Shown piece by piece: positions 45,115-53,849 of a stretch of DNA of 64,000 nt (position 1 is its first letter; each line of letters opens with the position of its first letter). The notes below the pieces were generated by a model, which ran no database searches, was not told where the DNA came from, and saw nothing but the letters and a program-made list of their open reading frames with translations. The stretch is from NCBI RefSeq assembly GCF_002807055.1, contig NZ_NIXN01000007.1:62001-126000 (forward strand), given 5' to 3'. Made by a program: the position numbers and the translations under genes. The stretch is from Confluentibacter citreus (lineage in GTDB: Bacteria > Bacteroidota > Bacteroidia > Flavobacteriales > Flavobacteriaceae).

Positions 45115-46296
45115 TTAAAAAATGGTAATGGGTAATTCAATACCTTGTTTTGAAGCAGATAGGTAGCCTGTATAAATAGTAGCCATAACATCGGCAGCTA
45201 AACTGCTGTTGCTTTGTATGGGTGTATTATTGGCTACCGAATTGTAAAAGGCATCCATTTCATGTTGATAGCCATTAAACCATGCTTCGTCTGGCGATAT
45301 ATTGGACCAGCCTTGTTTTGTTCCTGTTTTTTCAACTACGTATATATCGTGGAAATTTTCATCAACAGGATTATAAGTTTGCATGGCATTATTAGGTGTG
45401 ATATTGCAAATGGTTCGGTGGTTATTGGCATGAATCTCTAGGTGGTTTTTAACACCCCCATGAACTAATTCACTGGCAATAATATCAGCAATGGTGCCAT
45501 CTTCAAAAACCACGTGTAAGCTGGCATAATCTTCAATATCGGTATATGTGTCTTTTAAATGGCCTTCATTTTTATAAGTGTCCATACGTGTTATGGCATG
45601 AACCCTAGCCGATATGGTTTTAGGGTGAATGGGTTTACCATCTCTGGAAATGCCTTCAACATGTTTTAGATAAATGGCAGCGGTAAGTGGATGTACTCCT
45701 TTACCCATTAAAGAGCCACCGCCAGATAATTTCCAAATTCCGTAATCTTTTGAATGGGATCCAGAATGCGATTGTTGCCCTTGAATCCATAAAATTTGAG
45801 CATCGGTTTTTTCAATGACTTCACGTTCTTTCTGAATTGCTGGCGCATATACCCAGTTTTCGGCATACATAATTAAGCCTTTGCTGTTCTTTTCAGCATC
45901 AAGCATTCGTTTAATGCTCTCAAGTGTTTTTTCTAATCCAACTTCTCTGGAAAAGGTATCACCGCTAAAATTTTCAGATTGGTCTCCAAAATAGCCGGTA
46001 AAAGGTTTTTCAACAATTACGTGCTTATTTTTTTTTAAAGCGGCTATAACAATAGGCTCATGGGTAACAGGTGGGGTACAAATATGTACAACATCGCAAA
46101 CATTAAAGAGGTTATCTATATCATCAAAAGCCTTTATTTGGTATTCCTTGGAGAAAGATTCAAGTTTTTCCGGATTTTTAGAATAGGCACCTTCAACATT
46201 TATTTTGGCACTATAAACACGTTTCAATGCTTCCATATGAAACCTTGCTGCAAAACCAGTTCCTATAATGCCGACTTTAATAATTTGATTATTCAT
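45115..46296 (-). CDS. Gfo/Idh/MocA family oxidoreductase (cytoplasmic)
   Basis: A 393-aa NAD(P)-dependent sugar oxidoreductase without a signal peptide. The Rossmann start VGIIGTGFAARFHMEAL, the conserved HICTPP and VEKPF (EKP) motif and the C-terminal domain with SGGGSLMGKGVHPLTA are typical. Such enzymes interconvert hydroxyl and keto groups on sugars, so it could reduce a 3-keto sugar back to the parent hexose once imported (inference). It is 22 bp upstream of the MFS transporter gene in the operon. Confidence 0.87.
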   Translation of the reverse strand: MNNQIIKVGIIGTGFAARFHMEALKRVYSAKINVEGAYSKNPEKLESFSKEYQIKAFDDIDNLFNVCDVVHICTPPVTHEPIVIAALKKNKHVIVEKPFTGYFGDQSENFSGDTFSREVGLEKTLESIKRMLDAEKNSKGLIMYAENWVYAPAIQKEREVIEKTDAQILWIQGQQSHSGSHSKDYGIWKLSGGGSLMGKGVHPLTAAIYLKHVEGISRDGKPIHPKTISARVHAITRMDTYKNEGHLKDTYTDIEDYASLHVVFEDGTIADIIASELVHGGVKNHLEIHANNHRTICNITPNNAMQTYNPVDENFHDIYVVEKTGTKQGWSNISPDEAWFNGYQHEMDAFYNSVANNTPIQSNSSLAADVMATIYTGYLSASKQGIELPITIF

Positions 46297-46317
46297 TTTT
46301 TCTTAATTAAAAATATT

Positions 46318-47316
46318 TTATTTTGGAATCAAAGCACGATATAGCCCTTCATTCCACTCATTTGTTTTCAAATTATAAATTCCAAAACCTTGATTCAATT
46401 CCCAATAACTCCAACTCCAACCTAATGAATCCGCTAATCTCGCAACATAGCTAGTCCATTTAATTCTAAATGCCATTTCTGTTTTGTTATAAACACCAAA
46501 TTCCCCTAAATGTAAGGGTCTTTTGTGTGCTATGGACCAATCTTGAGCTATTTTAAGATCGTCGATAACAGTTTGCTCGGGCATGGATTCTGTTGGCCAT
46601 TCAATACCACTTATGTCTTTACGTTTAGGATTCCATTCGGCTCCTTGATGGGTAAAATCAATAGGTTCGTAATAGTGAATGGTTACAATAATATTTCTGT
46701 CGGCTTCAGGTAATTCTAAATCCTTTAAATATTTAATTTGATTACCGTAAATAGTGCCAATTAAAATGGTTCTATTGGGGTTACTTTTTCTAATAATTCG
46801 GTAGGCCATTTTGTAAAAATCATTCCATAAATCTGGTGCTACATTGGGCTCATTAGCAATTTCAAAAAGTATTTCACTTGGAGCATCTTTATAATGTTCC
46901 GCTATTTGTTGCCAAATGGCATAAAAGGCTGGAGCAACACCTAGTGGGTCATTTTGAATAACATGATGCTGATGAAAGTCTATTATTGGGATTAAATTAT
47001 TGGCTAAAGCGTTGTTTACGGCTTCATCCAGCATATCAAAAAAAGATGGCTTTAGAGTAAAATCCGTTTCACTTAGAGTTTCTTTGAAAGGTGCTATGGG
47101 AATCCTTACGTTATTAAATCCAGCCTCTTTAATGATTCTATAATGATTAGCATTCATATTCTCAATATTGGGAATATTAATACCTCTGTTAAGTCTTTTG
47201 TTCAATTCAAAAGCGGCATTGTTGATGGAATCTATTTGTGCTTGTAGGATGGTATTGTTGATTAGAAAAGCAACAACAACTACTTTAAATATTTTATTTT
47301 GAAAAAGTGATTTCAT
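46318..47316 (-). CDS. GH5 endo-beta-glucanase-like enzyme (copy A)
   Basis: A 332-aa periplasmic enzyme (signal ending TILQAQ). The GH5 barrel shows LNRGINIPNIE, NVRIPIAPF, DFHQHH, acid/base Glu156 in FEIANEPN, the FTHQGAEW loop and nucleophile Glu272 in HLGEFGVY, and it ends with WSWSYWEL. FTHQGAxW is typical of the GH5 group containing thermophilic Cel5A (GH5_25/GH5_4-like), which act on beta-1,4-glucans, mixed-linkage glucan or mannan. It is a close relative of 48237-49256, with a phosphotriesterase-like gene between the two copies. Confidence 0.88.
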   Translation of the reverse strand: MKSLFQNKIFKVVVVAFLINNTILQAQIDSINNAAFELNKRLNRGINIPNIENMNANHYRIIKEAGFNNVRIPIAPFKETLSETDFTLKPSFFDMLDEAVNNALANNLIPIIDFHQHHVIQNDPLGVAPAFYAIWQQIAEHYKDAPSEILFEIANEPNVAPDLWNDFYKMAYRIIRKSNPNRTILIGTIYGNQIKYLKDLELPEADRNIIVTIHYYEPIDFTHQGAEWNPKRKDISGIEWPTESMPEQTVIDDLKIAQDWSIAHKRPLHLGEFGVYNKTEMAFRIKWTSYVARLADSLGWSWSYWELNQGFGIYNLKTNEWNEGLYRALIPK

Positions 47317-47334
47317 AGTTTAAAGTTATATTTA

Positions 47335-48204
47335 TTATTGATTTGAAAAAGCATTTTTTGGATTTTCAACTAAAAGTTGGTTAATGTCATTTTCTGTAAA
47401 TCCAGCAGTTAGTATTTCAGGAATAAGTACATCAGGAATGGCATCGTAGGGTCTTATTTTTTGTCCTCTCGGAAAGCTGTTGCCATCATGGGATATTAAT
47501 ATTTTATGAAGTAGTTTTTTAGATTTGAATTCTTTTAGAATAGTTATATAGTGGTTTGTGTTTGATGCAGTAACACCATCTAAGGAAATCCATAATCCTT
47601 TTGAAGCCTGTTCTAATAAGTAAGCCGTATTTTCAATTTTATTGGCATGAACCCAAATTAAAGCATCATAACGAACATGATGCTTTTCTAAAAGGTTAAG
47701 TTGTGCTTCTATAGCCTCAATATTTTCAGCGGTATGTACTGCGAGTGTAAGTCCTGTTTTTTTATGGGTTAAAACACCAGCTTCGAATAACTTTTTGTCT
47801 ATTTCAGAAGGCATGCCGGCATCAAAAGCTAACTTTATAAAACCTGGTTTTATGTTTGTGCTGTCTATACCATTCTCAAATTCTGAAATCCATTTTTTTG
47901 AAATAGCTTCTACACTTTCGTTATAGGCAAACTCAGGAATATAATTATCGTTCGCTGCGCCATAATATCCTGTATTAGTAACAATTTGTATACCTGTAGC
48001 CTCTGAAATTTTTTTCAACAAGTCCACACGTCTTCCAAAAAAAGCAGTGGTACAATCAAAAATGGTATGGATGCCTTTATCTTTTAAATTTTTTAAATAA
48101 GGAATGATTTGTTTGAAGGCCGCTGCTTCATTGTAATTGCTTGCGTCATTGACGTTAGCACCAAAATTAGACATGATATGTTCATGTGTTAATGTCATTC
48201 CCAT
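47335..48204 (-). CDS. Phosphotriesterase-family amidohydrolase
   Basis: A 289-aa TIM-barrel metallohydrolase of the phosphotriesterase-homology (PHP) family. Metal ligands are TLTHEH (His7, His9), the Lys in IKLAFDAG, AVHTA, WVHANK and ISHDGN (Asp). It ends with the usual ENPKNAF. Relatives hydrolyse lactones or esters, so a sugar lactonase role is possible beside oxidised sugars. ATG 48204 is the only standard start, but upstream codons (NTVTGTIDINN) look like the usual family N-terminus and have no ATG. They join an A10 tract at the end of the preceding GH5 gene in another frame. Confidence 0.82.
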   Translation of the reverse strand: MGMTLTHEHIMSNFGANVNDASNYNEAAAFKQIIPYLKNLKDKGIHTIFDCTTAFFGRRVDLLKKISEATGIQIVTNTGYYGAANDNYIPEFAYNESVEAISKKWISEFENGIDSTNIKPGFIKLAFDAGMPSEIDKKLFEAGVLTHKKTGLTLAVHTAENIEAIEAQLNLLEKHHVRYDALIWVHANKIENTAYLLEQASKGLWISLDGVTASNTNHYITILKEFKSKKLLHKILISHDGNSFPRGQKIRPYDAIPDVLIPEILTAGFTENDINQLLVENPKNAFSNQ

Positions 48205-48236
48205 ATTATTGATATCTATCGTACCCGTTACGGTAT

Positions 48237-49256
48237 TTAATTTTTTTTTTCGATGGGAAGCAGCGCCTCCTTAATAGGTGTGTTCCATTGGTCTTTGTCG
48301 ATATCATACACAATAAAATCGGAATCAAATTGCCAATAGCTCCAACTCCAATTCCTGGCTTCGGCTTGTCTGGCAACATAATTGGTCCATCGTACTCTTG
48401 ATGCCATATCGGCTTTTTCGTAAGCCCCAAATTCTCCAAGAGTGAGTGGTCTGTTATGTTCCTTGGACCAATTTTGTGCTACATCAAAATCTCTATTCAC
48501 GTCTTGTTCTTCTTTTTCAGTGTTAGTCCAAGTAATGCCACTTAAATCTTTGTTTTTGGTAGACCATGGTGCGCCTTGATGTGTGAATTGAATGGGCGAG
48601 TAGTAGTGAATGGCCACAATAATGTTGCGGTCGTTTTCTGGTAATTCTAAATCTTTTAAATAATTTATTTGATTGCCATATATGGTGCCGATTATTAATG
48701 TTCGGTTAGGGTTGGAACTTCTAATGATTTTATAGGCTTCATGATGAATCTCGTTCCATAATTCAGGCTTCATATTTGGTTCGTTGGCGATTTCAAAAAG
48801 CACCTCATTAGGTAAATCTTTACAATGTTCTGCTATTTGCTTCCACATAGCCAAAAACATGGGCTTTGTTCCTATGGGGTCTTTTTCCATGGCACCGTGC
48901 TCATGAAAATCGACAATGGGAATTAAATTGTTTTTTAAGGCTTCTTTAATAATCCAATCTAGTGTTGAAAAAAACTTAGGGTCGATGGTATAAGCATCAT
49001 CCATAGAAAATCTAAAAGGTGAAATTTTTACACGCACATTACTAAAACCTGCCTCTTTAATTAATTTAAAATGTTTTTCTTTCATTCTCCCTTTTGAAAA
49101 GTCATTCCAAATAGGGTCATAACCAATAATATTGACGCCTCTGCCTAATTTTTCGTTTTGACTGAAAGCATATTCATTGGTGTTATAATTTTGGGCATTT
49201 ATTTTAAAATGAGAGACTAATATTAGAATGACGAGTATTAAACCTGATTTTTTCAT
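48237..49256 (-). CDS. GH5 endo-beta-glucanase-like enzyme (copy B)
   Basis: A 339-aa exported GH5 enzyme (signal ending FKINAQ). Conserved points are LGRGVNIIGYDP, NVRVKISPF, DFHEHG, acid/base Glu159 in FEIANEPN, FTHQGAPW, nucleophile Glu275 in LGEFGAYE and WSWSYWQFD. It is clearly paralogous to 46318-47316 (shared IIGTIYGNQINYLKDLELP-type blocks), suggesting duplication with the phosphotriesterase-like gene in between. The reading frame ends in an A10 homopolymer (LPIEKKN, stop). It is the second gene of the minus-strand operon. Confidence 0.88.
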   Translation of the reverse strand: MKKSGLILVILILVSHFKINAQNYNTNEYAFSQNEKLGRGVNIIGYDPIWNDFSKGRMKEKHFKLIKEAGFSNVRVKISPFRFSMDDAYTIDPKFFSTLDWIIKEALKNNLIPIVDFHEHGAMEKDPIGTKPMFLAMWKQIAEHCKDLPNEVLFEIANEPNMKPELWNEIHHEAYKIIRSSNPNRTLIIGTIYGNQINYLKDLELPENDRNIIVAIHYYSPIQFTHQGAPWSTKNKDLSGITWTNTEKEEQDVNRDFDVAQNWSKEHNRPLTLGEFGAYEKADMASRVRWTNYVARQAEARNWSWSYWQFDSDFIVYDIDKDQWNTPIKEALLPIEKKN

Positions 49257-49266
49257 TTTTATGAGT

Positions 49267-50220
49267 TTATTGTTTTTTGTCAGTGCTAATTGCTTCTAAA
49301 GCGGCATTAAGTTGGGTAAGCATATTTTCAACACGTTGAAAAGGATCGTAAAAATCACCCCGAACTTTTAGTGTTTCAACAGGTACATAGCCTTTGTAAC
49401 CGCCATCTTTAATTATTTTGACTAACTTTTTATAGTCTGTTCGGGTAGTTCCTCCATAGCCATCCGTAAACTCTTTTACTTGCCAATTGATGGCATATGG
49501 AACTAAAGCTTGAATATCTTTATAGGGGTCATCAGTAGTAAAATTGCCTGTATCTACTATGATGCCAGCCCATTTTGAGTTGACTCTGTTTAAAACATAC
49601 AGACATTGTTCGGCAGTTTGAAGCATTTCTCCATGGTTTTGTATCCCTATTTTCACATTGTATTGTTCTGCCATTGGTAATAATTCTTTGTAACATTCTA
49701 TCATCCAACCAGCTGGTTCTTCCCAATTGTCTTCATAGCCTTTAGGAATAGCCCCTGCAAAAACACGCAACACAGGCGCACCGAGTTTTGAAGCTGCTAC
49801 AATCCATTGTTTTGCTAATGCAACTCCTTCCGCACGCACTTTTGGATCGGGCGAAGCAAAATTATTACGAATGCCAGTACCACTAATGGCTATACCGAGT
49901 TCATGGGCTCGGTTTTTAAAGTTGGCTAAGTAATCATCCGATGGTACTTTAGGGTAGGTTGGAAAGAAATACCCTGTTGGGTCCAGCGCTTTAATGCCTT
50001 GGTAATCGCACCAATCCAATAAATTTAATAGTGAGTACATTTGTTCTTTGTCCCTAGGGTCTTTAGCCTCCATTAAGTCACAAAAAGAGTAGGCATTTAA
50101 TCCAAAAACAATGTCTTGCTTTTTTTCTTTTTTTAGTTCTTGGGCCATCCCCGATTTGCAAGAGAGACATAAAATGGAAAAGGCGAGTAGTGCGGTAAAA
50201 CAATTGTATAATGATTTCAT
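49267..50220 (-). CDS. Exported xylose-isomerase-like TIM-barrel lipoprotein
   Basis: A 317-aa lipoprotein (FSILCLSCKSG, Cys21) with the AP_endonuc_2/sugar isomerase barrel. Blocks are GLNAYSFCDLM, GIKALDPTGYFFP, the probable metal ligands in RVFAGAIP, IGIQNHGE, IIVDTGNF, WQVKEF and the closing VPVETL. It opens the long minus-strand enzyme operon. An envelope location is unusual for the fold. Together with paralogue 42877-43779, DUF1080 and GMC genes, it suggests sugar chemistry outside the cytoplasm, for instance isomerisation or hydration of 3-keto products (inference). Confidence 0.82.
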   Translation of the reverse strand: MKSLYNCFTALLAFSILCLSCKSGMAQELKKEKKQDIVFGLNAYSFCDLMEAKDPRDKEQMYSLLNLLDWCDYQGIKALDPTGYFFPTYPKVPSDDYLANFKNRAHELGIAISGTGIRNNFASPDPKVRAEGVALAKQWIVAASKLGAPVLRVFAGAIPKGYEDNWEEPAGWMIECYKELLPMAEQYNVKIGIQNHGEMLQTAEQCLYVLNRVNSKWAGIIVDTGNFTTDDPYKDIQALVPYAINWQVKEFTDGYGGTTRTDYKKLVKIIKDGGYKGYVPVETLKVRGDFYDPFQRVENMLTQLNAALEAISTDKKQ

Positions 50221-50479
50221 AAGAAATATATTTTTAAGTTTTTGTTTGTAATATTACTATTTGTCTAATATTGAATGAATTGGTAAGGGTATTCTATTTT
50301 TATTTTAAATCTGTTTTTAGTTTCAAACACGAATATATTGTGTCATGTTCTTGATGTGTTTATTATAAATTTAGTGATAAACAAATTTCACCATTAATTG
50401 AAAAATTGGAAGGTTGGAAACATGCTTATAATAGGGTCGATTTGTTTTTTTTAAGTAAAATTCAATTTAGAGTATGATT
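50221..50479. other. Spacer upstream of the minus-strand enzyme operon
   Basis: An AT-rich region without a gene (about 318 bp to the next stop, including the terminator at 50480-50514). It must carry the promoter of the 11-gene minus-strand operon, but I find no convincing -33/-7 pair. Confidence 0.5.
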
Positions 50480-50514
50480 AAAAAAATCCGTAAAAGAGAA
50501 CTTTCACGGATTTT
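50480..50514 (-). terminator. Terminator of the PKD/CBM lipoprotein gene
   Basis: aaaatccgtaaaag (50483-50496) pairs with ctttcacggatttt (50501-50514), 14 bp with one wobble and a 4-nt loop. On the minus strand it is followed by seven T residues (plus-strand A run 50480-50486). Confidence 0.88.
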
Positions 50515-50538
50515 ATATTTAATTAAAAAAAACGACTA

Positions 50539-52143
50539 TTAGTTTTCACTTAAAAAGATGTCATCAATAAAAACAATCCAAGAATCTGCAGTAGCAGTAT
50601 AATCGCTGTCATCCGTTCTTATAGTAAATGATGTTAAAGCTGCTTTTGATGCTGGCGTTGCTGAAAGAGAGCCCAAATTACCATTTAATTTGATGTCGTC
50701 AAATGGAATTTTTAGTAGATGCCAAGCACCATCCCATGCCATCCCATATGCAGGCGCCCCTGGATCTAAAACCACCCAGAACTGACCAGCGCTAGTATTA
50801 TGCCTTACTCTGATTTTTTTATTGGTCGTGGTTTTTATAGCTACGTTTAAGTAATTATATGCAGATGCGTTTAAGGGTGAAGTTGTAAAACTCATGTGCG
50901 ATAATCCAAAACCATTTTGGTTGTTTCCAGAATTAACAGGATCAAATGTAAAACTATAGGCGTTATTGCCTTCAAAGGCACCAGATGTTAAAGATGCAAT
51001 GACAAGATTTCCATTATTTGTAGGAGTAAGACCTAGATTACTTGTAGTTACATCCCGCTCGGTGAATATACCTAAAGTGTTGCCGTAATCTACACATGGT
51101 GAAGGAACGTTACCAGAAACAATGTATTGGATTACATTTAAGAATAATTTAGTTCCTAAGTCATTATAGGTGTAGGTGCCTGTTCCCGCTAAGTACATTC
51201 TTTTACCTACATGAACTCCGGCACCTGTATAAGCTGCAGTGTTTTCGTCCCACTCAACTATTGCAGCATTAGTACCATCAGTACCTATTAAAGCACCGCT
51301 ACCAACTCCGGCAGTATCAGGGGTATTTAAAGTTCCAGTAGTAACAACACCAGTATTACTAGCGGTTAGGTCAATGCCTGTAAATATAGGATGTGTTTCT
51401 AATATAGCATTTACACTAGCTCCTCCTGTATCTATACCACCATCTGTGCTAAAAAGTTGTAATCTAGAAGTTCTCGATACGTAAGGACTCATTACAAGAA
51501 CTGGAGTAGTAACTGACATCCAATTTGCTCTTACGGTTGCATCAGTTCCATAAGCACCACTATTGTTGTTTCTGGAAATAATTACCAAATCAAAACTGTT
51601 AAGCGTTGTAACACCGGCAGCATTAAGGTTTTCATATTTTGCAGATACTGCTTCAACTGTATGACCTGCGGCTTCAAGTGCTGCAATATAACCAGCTTCA
51701 TTAGCAACATTGTTTGTAGCAATAGCAATATTATAAGTTCCTCCATCTCCACAAGGAGGTGTCACTGGGCCAGCATCAGGATCTTCCTCAACTATTATGG
51801 TTATCGATTTTGAGTCTGTCGTATTATCAATGTATTTAACAGATAATTTTGCTTCGTAAGTTCCTGGTGCATTATATGTTACTGTAACATTGGCGTCAAG
51901 TGAGCTACTAGGGCTTCCTCCAGGGAAAGACCACTCTGCGGTCTGAGTTTTATATGTAGCACTTGTGAAATCTACAGTTTCACCTTCTATTATGGTGTTG
52001 ACAGATGCGCTAGCATCCACGGTACCTTTCTCGTAAATAGTTACCTCCCTAATGTCATCTTCACAGGAAAGTATTCCAACAGAAATAAAAACAAAAGCAA
52101 CAAAATAGACAGCTTTAAATTTGATTAAGTTTTTTAAAATCAT
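50539..52143 (-). CDS. PKD-domain surface glycan-binding-like lipoprotein
   Basis: A 534-aa lipoprotein (SVGILSCEDD, Cys27) built of modules. A PKD domain (about 40-118: TAEWSFPGGSPSS, APGTYEAKLSV) is followed by a ThuA/glutamine-amidotransferase-like alpha/beta region (about 135-345: AGYIAALEAAGHTVEAVSA, FDLVIISRNN, HPIFTGIDL). A C-terminal beta-sandwich (about 365-534) resembles a carbohydrate-binding module and includes NYLNVAIKTTTNKKIRVRH and WHLLKIPFDDI. It has no catalytic glycosidase signature. It is probably the locus' additional surface glycan-binding protein, replacing SusE/F. It has its own terminator and a divergent promoter region. Confidence 0.72.
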   Translation of the reverse strand: MILKNLIKFKAVYFVAFVFISVGILSCEDDIREVTIYEKGTVDASASVNTIIEGETVDFTSATYKTQTAEWSFPGGSPSSSLDANVTVTYNAPGTYEAKLSVKYIDNTTDSKSITIIVEEDPDAGPVTPPCGDGGTYNIAIATNNVANEAGYIAALEAAGHTVEAVSAKYENLNAAGVTTLNSFDLVIISRNNNSGAYGTDATVRANWMSVTTPVLVMSPYVSRTSRLQLFSTDGGIDTGGASVNAILETHPIFTGIDLTASNTGVVTTGTLNTPDTAGVGSGALIGTDGTNAAIVEWDENTAAYTGAGVHVGKRMYLAGTGTYTYNDLGTKLFLNVIQYIVSGNVPSPCVDYGNTLGIFTERDVTTSNLGLTPTNNGNLVIASLTSGAFEGNNAYSFTFDPVNSGNNQNGFGLSHMSFTTSPLNASAYNYLNVAIKTTTNKKIRVRHNTSAGQFWVVLDPGAPAYGMAWDGAWHLLKIPFDDIKLNGNLGSLSATPASKAALTSFTIRTDDSDYTATADSWIVFIDDIFLSEN

Positions 52144-52477
52144 GATTAATAAGTTTTATTTAGTAATTAGTTTGAAATTTTAACAAAGATTTTAAATTCT
52201 ATTAGTATTAAGGTGTCTTATAATTTTTCTTAAGGGGTTGATTTGTACAGAATAATTTAAAATAGGGGATTGATACAAAGAAATTGTTTTGCAACAGCAA
52301 CATAATATTTATAAATGGATTCAGATTTTACATTACTAATAACTTTTTTTAATAAAATAAGAGATGGACATATAGCACCCCTATTAAAGATATTTGTATG
52401 AATGGGCTTTTCTCAAAAAATAGAACTTTGGAGGATGAATTGAACAACATGTTTGATTTTAATTTAACACATTTCAG
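52144..52477. other. Divergent intergenic region
   Basis: 334 bp between the PKD lipoprotein gene and the Tat-signal oxidoreductase gene. It should hold two divergent promoters. GATATTTG (52389-52396, plus) and AATCTTTG (52184-52191, minus strand) each match seven of eight positions of the -7 element, but neither has a good -33 box. Confidence 0.4.
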
Positions 52478-53824
52478 ATGGCTACAAATAGGAGAAAATT
52501 TATAAAAACTACAGTGTCAGGTGTCTTGGGAGTAGCATTTAGTAACTCGGTTAATGCCATGTCTGCTAAAAGTTATAAAAATATTACAGGATCAAACGAT
52601 AGGATACACGTCGCGATTCAAGGCTTAGGAAGAAGGTACGGTGCTTATATTGATGCTATATCTGATAAAAATAACAACATACAACTGGTTTATTTGTGTG
52701 ATGTCATGAAAAGTCAACGTGATAAAGCTGCTGTAGCATTTTCGAAAGTAATTGATTATAAACCAATTCTTGAAAACGATATTAGAAAGATTATCAACGA
52801 CAAAAACATTGATGCCATTTTTATGGCAACCCCCGATCATTGGCATGCCCCAGGAGCCTGTATGGCCATGCAAGCAAATAAGCATGTGTATTTAGAGAAA
52901 CCATGTAGTCACAATCCGCAGGAAGGCGAGTTGTTAGTTGCCTATCAGAAACATTATAATAAGGTCGTACAAATGGGGAATCAGCAACGTTCTTCATTAG
53001 AATCTATCGAAATTATCAAGGATATTCATCAGGGAATTATTGGAGATGCCTACAAAGCTATTGCGTTTTATAGAAATTCCAGAGGTATGGTACCTGTTCA
53101 AAAACAAGCAGCACCGCCAGATGGATTAGATTGGGAGTTGTTTCAAGGACCAGCACCCAGAAGAGCATACACCGATAATACATGGGATTACAATTGGCAT
53201 TGGTATGGTTGGGATTATGGCACAGCCGAAACAGGAAATAATGCGACTCATGAATTGGATATTGCACGCTGGGCTTTAGATGTAAAGTATCCAGAGAGGG
53301 TAGATGTCTATTCAGGTAAATTTCAGCATAAAGAAGATGGCTGGGACATGTACGATACCATGGAAGCAACATTTAAGTTTTCAGGCAATAAAACCATACA
53401 GTGGGATGGGCAAAGTAGAAATGGATATAACAAGTATGGTTCTGGAAGAGGTACTATTATTTATGGTTCAAAAGGTTCTGTTTACATAGATAGGGGCGGC
53501 TATAAACTTTTTGATCTTAATGGAAAACTGATAAAGGAAAATAAATCCACCCAAACAGAAGAGGGCGTAGGTTTAGGTGGCGGCGGTAATTTATCAACAC
53601 GTCATGCTGTTAATTTCTTTGATGCCATAAGGGGCAAAACAGCTTTAACCTCACCAATTGAGGAGGGTGCTATCAGTCAGATGCTTACCCACTATGCTAA
53701 TATTTCATCTAGAATAAATAGTTCTTTTGAAGTAGATGAACAAACAGGACGTATTTTCAATAGAGAAGCCATGACATTATGGTCAAGGACCTATGAGCCA
53801 GGGTGGGACATAAAACCTATATAA
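52478..53824 (+). CDS. Gfo/Idh/MocA oxidoreductase with Tat signal
   Basis: A 448-aa exported oxidoreductase. The N-terminus MATNRRKFIKTTVSGVLG is a classical twin-arginine signal, so it would be exported folded with its nucleotide cofactor. The Rossmann domain has VAIQGLGRRYGAY, ATPDHWH and the EKP motif (VYLEKPCSH). The C-terminal part contains WDYNWHWYGWDYGTAETGNNATHELD, a pattern of the GFO-IDH-MocA proteins common in Bacteroidota. It starts the three-gene plus-strand operon with the SDR and uxuA. It may oxidise or reduce sugar units in the periplasm (inference). Confidence 0.87.
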   Translation: MATNRRKFIKTTVSGVLGVAFSNSVNAMSAKSYKNITGSNDRIHVAIQGLGRRYGAYIDAISDKNNNIQLVYLCDVMKSQRDKAAVAFSKVIDYKPILENDIRKIINDKNIDAIFMATPDHWHAPGACMAMQANKHVYLEKPCSHNPQEGELLVAYQKHYNKVVQMGNQQRSSLESIEIIKDIHQGIIGDAYKAIAFYRNSRGMVPVQKQAAPPDGLDWELFQGPAPRRAYTDNTWDYNWHWYGWDYGTAETGNNATHELDIARWALDVKYPERVDVYSGKFQHKEDGWDMYDTMEATFKFSGNKTIQWDGQSRNGYNKYGSGRGTIIYGSKGSVYIDRGGYKLFDLNGKLIKENKSTQTEEGVGLGGGGNLSTRHAVNFFDAIRGKTALTSPIEEGAISQMLTHYANISSRINSSFEVDEQTGRIFNREAMTLWSRTYEPGWDIKPI

Positions 53825-53849
53825 TAACAGATTAATCAATACAAAATAA

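Noticed and set aside
47335-49256. A real GH5-phosphotriesterase fusion gene
   Set aside because: In the given sequence the frames differ by one base; fusion is only a hypothesis and the two are annotated separately.
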